Positions 24,943-30,223 of a stretch of DNA of 30,223 nucleotides are shown here, piece after piece (the stretch's first letter is position 1; every line of letters starts with the position of its first letter). The DNA comes from Verrucomicrobiia bacterium (lineage in GTDB: Bacteria; Verrucomicrobiota; Verrucomicrobiae; Limisphaerales; JAKPVM01). Position numbers and translations under genes: made by a program. The stretch lies in assembly GCA_026417275.1 (NCBI GenBank), contig JAOADO010000011.1, positions 1 to 30,223 on the forward strand. Reading direction: 5' to 3'. The notes beneath the pieces were generated by a model. It saw only the letters and a program-made list of their open reading frames with translations, searched no databases and was not told where the DNA came from.

Positions 24943-24995
24943 AAAATTAGCAATGACTACTCAATCACTGCAGAAACGCGCGCAGGCGGCCCTGC
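24928..24995 (-). promoter_or_regulatory. Alternative pairings of the aroF attenuator
   Basis: Segment 1 GCAGG (24995-24991) can pair with CCTGC (24986-24982) in segment 2. Segment 2 CCGCCTGCG (24989-24981) can instead pair with CGCAGGTGG (24936-24928; nine pairs, one G-U), which is the left arm of the terminator. Forming 2:3 prevents the terminator; forming 1:2 permits it. This is the classical three-state logic of trp-type attenuation. A ribosome stalled at the aromatic codons would cover segment 1. Confidence 0.7.
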
Positions 24996-25057
24996 TGATA
25001 ATAAAACCAATACCAGCTGCCAAAAAAGTTTCCTGCGTTTGTTCTGCAATTTTCCAT
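24965..25057 (-). CDS. Aromatic leader peptide of aroF (30 residues)
   Basis: The ATG at 25057 opens MENCRTNAGN, then FFGSWYWFYYQQ, then GRLRAFLQ and TGA (24967-24965). Residues 11-20 contain three Phe, two Trp and three Tyr in ten positions, an enrichment far beyond chance and spanning all three aromatic amino acids made downstream of DAHP. The peptide ends about 30 bases before the terminator stem, as in trp, phe and his leaders. The AGAG upstream is a weak Shine-Dalgarno. Too short for standard gene finders. When charged aromatic tRNAs are scarce the ribosome should stall here and aroF should be transcribed. Confidence 0.85.
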   Translation of the reverse strand: MENCRTNAGNFFGSWYWFYYQQGRLRAFLQ

Positions 25058-25067
25058 TTACTCTGTA

Positions 25068-25096
25068 ATTCTCTACTTAATTAAAAAATTTGTCAA
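25068..25096 (-). promoter_or_regulatory. Possible promoter of the aroF leader
   Basis: A perfect TTGACA (25096-25091), 17-base spacer and GAGAAT (25073-25068; four of six). Transcription from it would begin about 25061, leaving only about four bases before the leader-peptide ATG, so a more upstream start cannot be excluded. Confidence 0.4.
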
Positions 25097-25149
25097 CACG
25101 TTTTTTTATTTTTAGAACCGCATTTTATTTTACATTATTTGTAATTCTT

Positions 25150-25169
25150 GCTTATATATTTATATAAGC
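25150..25169. repeat. 9-bp inverted repeat abutting the cytochrome start
   Basis: GCTTATATA (25150-25158), two bases, TATATAAGC (25161-25169): perfect arms directly before ATG 25170. No Shine-Dalgarno is present there. It may be an operator, a start-occluding stem or part of a promoter. Confidence 0.5.
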
Positions 25170-27359
25170 ATGAAAAATAATACCTATTTATCCTTTATCT
25201 GTTTTTCTTTTTTTGTCCTTTTGACTGTCAACAGCACTCTTTCCCAAACTGACCCACCGCATAATTTTGCCAGTAACATCACATGTTTCAGTTGCCATAT
25301 TACATTCGAGAACGCGCTCGACAATATGACAAACTCGATTGGCAACGCGCGTTTGTGCCAGAGTTGTCATATCACGGGAGGCGCAGCTCACGGAAAGTCT
25401 CTCCTGAACATTGAACAAGCAATACCTGATTTCGGGATTCCGCAGGATTTGAAAGCCGCCGGAACGTCCCACCGCTGGGATTCATCTGTTTCGGGTCACA
25501 TGATTTTTGCTGGTGGCGCATCAAAACCTTCCTCAGGAACTATTGTTCCTCGCGGCTCGCTTACAACAAGATTCCCGAAAACATTTACAATTACAATAAC
25601 TTACAGCGGCAACACAGGCGAGGCGTTTTTTGATTGGCAATCCACAGCCCCCTTTATTTCAGGCGGGACAGGCGTACGGACGGGGACAAATGTTGTGCTG
25701 AGCGACGGTATCTCTGTTTCTTTTAAGGACGGCGATTCTTCCCCTTCGTTTTCTGAGTCGGACAAATGGTATCTCATTGTCAGACCAGGTCTGAACATGC
25801 CTACAAATGCAACTTTGCTGGGGAGGATGGACGGCGAGAAAATAAAATGTTCCACGTGTCATAACCAGCACAGTCAAGCAAACCCGCCGTTTGAGTCAGA
25901 CGCGCCGAATTACGCTGGAATCGGGACAGGCAGTGGCAGACATTTTATGGCGATTGACAATTCAAGCGGACAACTGTGCCTCGAGTGTCATCAAGCCTAT
26001 AACGTCACAAATGTTTCGCAGGGTTCGCATCCTGTAGGAATCACAATTCCCGACACAGCCGGATTCAAAATCCCAGCCAATCTGCCTCTTAATAGTGCTG
26101 ACAATAAAATTAGATGTTTGACCTGTCACGTCACGCACAAGAGCCCGGTTGCAGACGGAAAACTATTGAGATTAAACGCGGCTGATTTGTGCAATGAATG
26201 CCACACAAGACAGACAAACACTAATCTTGCTCATTTGCATGCTCAAACAGGTATCCTCTGGACCGGCGGACAGTATGGTTCTTACGCGCCAGCGGTGACA
26301 GCACTTTCCATTGACGGTAAATCGCAAAAAGGGACATGCATTAACTGCCACAGAGCCCACGGATTTCCCAACACTTCAAATACGTCGTCAACTTACAGCA
26401 TGTTGCTTGTGGAAAACGAACAAAACCTCTGCATAACATGTCACGACGGAAATCCTTCCACGCCGGATGTTCGAACAGATTTCTACAAAACATATCGTCA
26501 TCCGGTAACCTCTTACACCGCTCGTCATTCGCAGGCTGAATATTCAGACCCGACGCGCTATGGCGTCACAAACCGGCACTCTGAATGCGTGGACTGCCAC
26601 AATCCCCACCTTGTTGAAAAAGACGTTACGCCACCCTTAAAACCTTATGTTTCCGGAAAACTCAAAGGTGTTGCGCGAGTATCCGTCACCAACATTTCAA
26701 CGACGACTGTTAATTTCACCTTCCGCCCACCATCAGACCCAGCCCCGATTAAAGAATATGAAATCTGTTTTACCTGCCATTCCTCGTTTACGACTCAACC
26801 TGTCGGGCAGAGCAATCTTGCCCTCGAATTCAATACGCTCAATGCATCTTACCACCCGGTTGAAGCCCCTGGCAAAAACACAAACATAAACCAGAACGCG
26901 TTTGTAAATGGATGGAGGGGAGATTCAATAATGTATTGCTCAGATTGCCATCAAAGCGACAATCCCGAAGTTAAAAGTCCGCACGGCTCGCAATATCGTT
27001 ATATTTTGAAGAAACCATACACGGCTTCCAGTTCCTCAAGGACAATGTCGAATAACGAAATCTGTTTCGATTGCCACAATTACGACACCTACGCAAACGA
27101 CCAGGCAAACAACACAATAAAAGCATACAGCCGGTTCAACCCACCGGCTTACAACAGGGGACACACCTACCACGTCGGCAACAGACGATATCCGTGCTAC
27201 GCATGTCACGACACCCACGGAAGCGCAAACCAGAGATTTCTACTTATCACTGGTAGAAACCCGGGGATGAATTCTTACACAATGACCGCAAACGGCGGCA
27301 CTTGCGCCCCAACTTGCCACAGTTCAAAAACCTACAGCTCCTTAAATTATGCACGATAA
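25170..27359 (+). CDS. Secreted multiheme cytochrome c (14 heme motifs)
   Basis: A 729-residue exported protein with 13 CXXCH motifs (first Cys at 39, 63, 227, 270, 316, 341, 390, 421, 473, 533, 590, 632, 676) and one CX3CH (712-717), so up to 14 c-type hemes. The signal peptide is MKNNTYLSFICFSFFVLLTVN. Many motifs come in pairs separated by about 20-50 residues, the doubled-CXXCH pattern of NrfB/OmcX-like cytochromes. A heme-free, beta-rich insertion lies at about 95-220 between motifs 2 and 3, and another at about 490-525. It probably carries electrons in the periplasm or at the cell surface; the partner is unknown. Its last 11 bases overlap the next gene, indicating translational coupling. 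Confidence 0.92.
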   Translation: MKNNTYLSFICFSFFVLLTVNSTLSQTDPPHNFASNITCFSCHITFENALDNMTNSIGNARLCQSCHITGGAAHGKSLLNIEQAIPDFGIPQDLKAAGTSHRWDSSVSGHMIFAGGASKPSSGTIVPRGSLTTRFPKTFTITITYSGNTGEAFFDWQSTAPFISGGTGVRTGTNVVLSDGISVSFKDGDSSPSFSESDKWYLIVRPGLNMPTNATLLGRMDGEKIKCSTCHNQHSQANPPFESDAPNYAGIGTGSGRHFMAIDNSSGQLCLECHQAYNVTNVSQGSHPVGITIPDTAGFKIPANLPLNSADNKIRCLTCHVTHKSPVADGKLLRLNAADLCNECHTRQTNTNLAHLHAQTGILWTGGQYGSYAPAVTALSIDGKSQKGTCINCHRAHGFPNTSNTSSTYSMLLVENEQNLCITCHDGNPSTPDVRTDFYKTYRHPVTSYTARHSQAEYSDPTRYGVTNRHSECVDCHNPHLVEKDVTPPLKPYVSGKLKGVARVSVTNISTTTVNFTFRPPSDPAPIKEYEICFTCHSSFTTQPVGQSNLALEFNTLNASYHPVEAPGKNTNINQNAFVNGWRGDSIMYCSDCHQSDNPEVKSPHGSQYRYILKKPYTASSSSRTMSNNEICFDCHNYDTYANDQANNTIKAYSRFNPPAYNRGHTYHVGNRRYPCYACHDTHGSANQRFLLITGRNPGMNSYTMTANGGTCAPTCHSSKTYSSLNYAR

Positions 27360-28983
27360 AATACACACGCGTTTTAATGTGAAAAGATTAATTATTTGTT
27401 TGTGTGTCTGGACGTTGAGCCAGAACCTCTCGCCAGCCGCAAGCGCTCCTGTAGCAAACGTTATTTCACAGAGCCTAAATATCTCAGAATCGCCGACGCG
27501 CGTGTGCGTCGGAAACAGCGGATACTACATCGCTGACACAGCCAATAACGCCCTCGTAGCCTACAATTTTTATGGGCAGTTGTTAAATAGAAAAACCGGG
27601 CTAAATTCGCCTCTCGGGGTTGCTGCCTCGAAAACCGGAAAAATCTACATCGGCGAAGCAAGCCTAAAAAGAGTCCTTGTTTGCGACAACAACCTCAATA
27701 CAATCGGTTTTCTCGGCAAAGGAAACGATGAATTTCAACTTCCAAACTTCATTGCCGTGGCAGATTTAAATGGAACAGAAACGGTGTTTGTTTCGGACAG
27801 CGCCGCAAACGAAATAAAAATCTATCAAAACAACGCGCTGGCGAATCGGTTCGGGTCACAAGGTTATAATTCGGGTCAATTCATCTTTCCATCGGGAATT
27901 GCTATCAATAGTCAGAATGAATTGCTCGTTGTTGACCAGGGGAATGACAGAGTTCAAGTATTCTCGCTTAATGGCGTTTTTAAGCGGGCATTTTCGCTCG
28001 CAAGACCGGGAACATTTGGCAATTCAGGACGTCCCTCTGGCATCGCCTGCGATTCTTCTGACAGGATTTATGTTTCCGACTCGCTCCAGTGTTCAATAAA
28101 AGTCTTCGACGCAAACGGCGGTTACCTTTCATCCATCGGCAAAATCGGTTTTGGCTCGGGCGAACTTTATAATCCAACAGCCGTGGCAATTGACAAATAT
28201 AACCGTCTGTTTGTCGCCTCGCCAAACAATTATAAAATCCAGATTACAGGCGTTGATTGTTATCTGGATATGAAAATCTCTATTCCATCTCAAATAATTC
28301 CGTCAGGGACGAATGTGACGCTCTCGGTTGTCTCATCGTGTCAGTATGCAACTTATCAATGGATGAAAAACGCCACTCCTCTTGCAAACAACGAACGAAT
28401 TTCCGGCGCAACAAATTCTCTCCTGACAATAAACCCGACTACACCAGAAGACACAGGAGATTATTATCTACTCCTATCGAATCAGAACGGTTCAATAACA
28501 AGCGCACCGATTTCGCTCCTGGTTATGTCAGCGCCAGAAATTGTAAAATCTCCAACCAATCAGACAGTCTCCGCAGGGAAGACAGCGACATTCGATGTCT
28601 TTGCAACAGGAGGAAATCTTTCTTATCAGTGGTTTTTTAATGGAACAACCTTAGCAGGCGCAAGTTCATCAACCCTGGTTTTAACCAATGTCTCCATAAA
28701 CAATGCCGGTTCGTATTATGCGGTCGTCACAAACATTCTCGGTTCTGCAACAAGCCAGACTGCGGTCCTTATAGTCATAGACGCACCTTCGCTTGATTTT
28801 TTAAGAAACCAGAACGGAGACCTCACTTTTAGCTGGGACACTTCGCGCTACACACTTCAGTCCACAACCAATTTGACCGGCGTCTGGGGCGATGTCCCCG
28901 CAACAACAAGCCCATTAACAATTACAATCTCTCAAATGCAGTCCAAACCTTCGATGTATTTTAGGCTGAAGAAAAAACAATAA
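27349..28983 (+). CDS. Secreted NHL-repeat protein with two Ig-like domains
   Basis: A 544-residue exported protein. Signal peptide: RLIICLCVWTLSQNLSPAASA (about 14-34). Residues about 40-300 contain NHL repeats in a six-bladed propeller (FIFPSGIAINSQNELLVVDQGNDRVQVFS is one complete repeat split over about 183-208; SGRPSGIACDSSDRIYVSDS; ELYNPTAVAIDKYNRLFVAS). Two Ig-like domains follow at about 305-395 and 396-480 (YQWMKNATPL...DTGDYYLLLSN; YQWFFNGTTL...NNAGSYYAVVTN). The C-terminus (RYTLQSTTNLTGVWGDV...MYFRLKKKQ) is a module typical of Verrucomicrobia surface proteins. ATG 27349 overlaps the cytochrome stop by 11 bases. NHL proteins often bind partners; here a scaffold for the cytochrome is a reasonable guess. 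Confidence 0.88.
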   Translation: MHDKIHTRFNVKRLIICLCVWTLSQNLSPAASAPVANVISQSLNISESPTRVCVGNSGYYIADTANNALVAYNFYGQLLNRKTGLNSPLGVAASKTGKIYIGEASLKRVLVCDNNLNTIGFLGKGNDEFQLPNFIAVADLNGTETVFVSDSAANEIKIYQNNALANRFGSQGYNSGQFIFPSGIAINSQNELLVVDQGNDRVQVFSLNGVFKRAFSLARPGTFGNSGRPSGIACDSSDRIYVSDSLQCSIKVFDANGGYLSSIGKIGFGSGELYNPTAVAIDKYNRLFVASPNNYKIQITGVDCYLDMKISIPSQIIPSGTNVTLSVVSSCQYATYQWMKNATPLANNERISGATNSLLTINPTTPEDTGDYYLLLSNQNGSITSAPISLLVMSAPEIVKSPTNQTVSAGKTATFDVFATGGNLSYQWFFNGTTLAGASSSTLVLTNVSINNAGSYYAVVTNILGSATSQTAVLIVIDAPSLDFLRNQNGDLTFSWDTSRYTLQSTTNLTGVWGDVPATTSPLTITISQMQSKPSMYFRLKKKQ

Positions 28984-29075
28984 AGACCCACACAACAACC
29001 ACTCCGTTAAACACATCTTGTCTCGTATAAAAAACAGTGGTGCAAGGAGTCTTCTATTAGAAAGCAACACCAAAT

Positions 29076-30223
29076 TCACAACCTCACAACCGGATAATCC
29101 TGCAACAACGTTTTTTCGATAAGTTTATCATATACAGTAACAAGCAAACGACGCTGGTCATCCACTTTGAACGCGCACATAAAACGTTTTTGGTCGCGCT
29201 TTAAATTGACCGGGGGATCCGCGACAATAAAAGTAGGGTTGTTTGCATTCAGACACACATAAGCATAATCTGTGGCAACACGACTTTCTTCAACTATCCT
29301 GCCTTCGCCATCAAGTATTGACTCAGAAAGACGAACCCGCTTCATCTGCGACACCTCAAATATTTTTAGCCCGATTCGAGACATTCCGTCATAACTGCCG
29401 CGCGCCCACAATTGCACAATTTCGTCTGGCCTTGTGGGATAATGGTCGCCCATCTTAAATAATGGCACAAATTCAAACCTCTGCTTCTCGCGGTTCCAGC
29501 TCTCAATAGCATAATCATGTTGCAGAACAGGTATAACCACTCCGCGACAGGCGCCCTTTGCCACAGCGTCATACGGATTCTGATATTGCACCCGTTCGCC
29601 GAACATTTCTTTAAGAAGCGTGTTTATGCTCGGCATAAGGGACGTACCACCAGTAACAAGCACATGCGCGATATCATCTTTTCGGACGCCAGATTTAATC
29701 GCCGCGTTTTCCAACGCTCGCTCAATTGTCTCGCGAATATTTTTGATAAAACCGTTTGCAACCAGCAAACAACCAAAACACGCGCGCCCCGAGACGCCTG
29801 TGCCACCAACTCTACCGCGTTCGCATTCAGCACAACTGCGCCTGTACAACGTTGAACACACTCGCAGTTTCCCTTCTTGTTCAAACGGAATTGTCATCTC
29901 GACCTCTTCGCACGCCGGGTCAGAAAGCATGATTTTTGTCTGTTCAGAGCGAAGCAGTATCAACGCGTCAAGGTTCTTTCTCAAATCCTCTTCAATTCTG
30001 TGCCTTCGGCAGAAATCATCGGCAATCCAACAATCAATGTTCATCCCGCCGACCCCATCGCGTCCGGCTTGTCCAAGATGAAGGGCTTTTTTCTCCGAAG
30101 GACTCGCAAGATCAAGCCGCACCACAGCCACATTAAGCGTTCCGCAACCATGGTCATACTGTAAAAAACACTCATCGCGCCTGGCTGTGCCGCGGTAGCC
30201 AAGCACCGCCGCGCTCGGTTCGT
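29076..30223 (-). CDS. Hsp70-family (DnaK-like) protein, N-terminus beyond window
   Basis: An open minus-strand frame runs off the right edge; the first visible residues are EPSAAVLGY, the Hsp70 NEPTAAAL motif, so the N-terminal half of the ATPase is missing. Visible are YDHGCGTLNVAVV (phosphate-2 loop, with Cys replacing the second Gly of the usual GGGT), GRDGVGGMNIDCWI (lobe II) and HVLVTGGTSLMPSINTLLKEMF (adenosine motif). In place of the usual ITRxxFE segment is a cysteine-rich insertion with CAEC and CFGC pairs 17 residues apart, a possible zinc knuckle. The C-terminal region is short and does not look like a standard DnaK substrate-binding domain plus lid. Hsp70-like divergent proteins with accessory domains are common in this phylum. 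Gene name is withheld. Confidence 0.85.
   Translation of the reverse strand, partial: EPSAAVLGYRGTARRDECFLQYDHGCGTLNVAVVRLDLASPSEKKALHLGQAGRDGVGGMNIDCWIADDFCRRHRIEEDLRKNLDALILLRSEQTKIMLSDPACEEVEMTIPFEQEGKLRVCSTLYRRSCAECERGRVGGTGVSGRACFGCLLVANGFIKNIRETIERALENAAIKSGVRKDDIAHVLVTGGTSLMPSINTLLKEMFGERVQYQNPYDAVAKGACRGVVIPVLQHDYAIESWNREKQRFEFVPLFKMGDHYPTRPDEIVQLWARGSYDGMSRIGLKIFEVSQMKRVRLSESILDGEGRIVEESRVATDYAYVCLNANNPTFIVADPPVNLKRDQKRFMCAFKVDDQRRLLVTVYDKLIEKTLLQDYPVVRL

Noticed and set aside
24906..25096. T-box riboswitch upstream of aroF
   Set aside because: No T-box consensus (AGGGUGGNACCGCG); the leader peptide with aromatic codons explains the terminator.
1..30223. CRISPR array, tRNA or insertion sequence
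   Set aside because: No regularly spaced repeats, cloverleaf or transposase reading frame were seen; the only repeat-like element is the 79-bp inverted repeat at 16046-16124.

Overview
The window reads as a chromosomal segment of a Verrucomicrobia-type bacterium (Limisphaerales/Pedosphaera-like). This rests on family content, not on a marker gene: two prepilin-like proteins with H-X9-DG motifs, tandem DUF1080 (3-keto-disaccharide hydrolase) proteins, a Tat-exported Gfo/Idh/MocA oxidoreductase, an NHL/Ig protein ending in the 'LQSTTNL...YFRLK' module common in that phylum, small secreted EF-hand proteins, and weak or absent Shine-Dalgarno sequences at many starts. I saw no tRNA, rRNA, CRISPR array, transposase or phage gene.

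Layout. 1-3705 (minus): an operon-like run of MFS transporter, hypA, hypB and a class II terpene cyclase (squalene-hopene cyclase-like) that leaves the window on the left. 4164-7528 (minus): Prc/Tsp-type periplasmic protease and an SDR epimerase-like protein. 7907-9948 (plus): two prepilin-like proteins, the first behind a good sigma-54 (-24/-12) promoter match. 10226-15979 (plus): thiH, two tandem DUF1080 proteins, a small coiled-coil protein and mutS. 16046-16848: an unusual patch with a 19-bp inverted repeat, an orphan 116-codon gene on the minus strand and a structured leader carrying a terminator with a perfect 13-nt competing pairing. 16849-22882 (plus): zinc-ribbon Ser/Thr kinase, Gfo/Idh/MocA oxidoreductase, GH81 beta-1,3-glucanase, LysM/coiled-coil protein and RbsD/FucU-family protein. 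23012-25057 (minus): two tandem secreted EF-hand proteins, then DAHP synthase with its leader. 25170-28983 (plus): a 14-heme-motif secreted cytochrome c overlapping an NHL/Ig protein. 29076-30223 (minus): an Hsp70-like protein that leaves the window on the right.

How genes work together. GH81, the DUF1080 pair, the Gfo/Idh/MocA oxidoreductase and the RbsD-like protein suggest breakdown of beta-glucan and oxidised (3-keto) sugars, although they are not one operon. The cytochrome and NHL/Ig protein are translationally overlapping and probably form one extracytoplasmic module. HypA and HypB deliver nickel, but no hydrogenase or urease is in view.

Most notable discovery: the DAHP synthase gene is preceded by a 30-codon leader peptide packed with Phe, Trp and Tyr codons, followed by mutually exclusive hairpins and an intrinsic terminator. 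This is a complete trp-type ribosome-mediated attenuator that appears to sense all three aromatic amino acids. The second is the leader of the orphan gene at 16152-16502, which also has terminator/antiterminator geometry but matches no RNA class I recognise.
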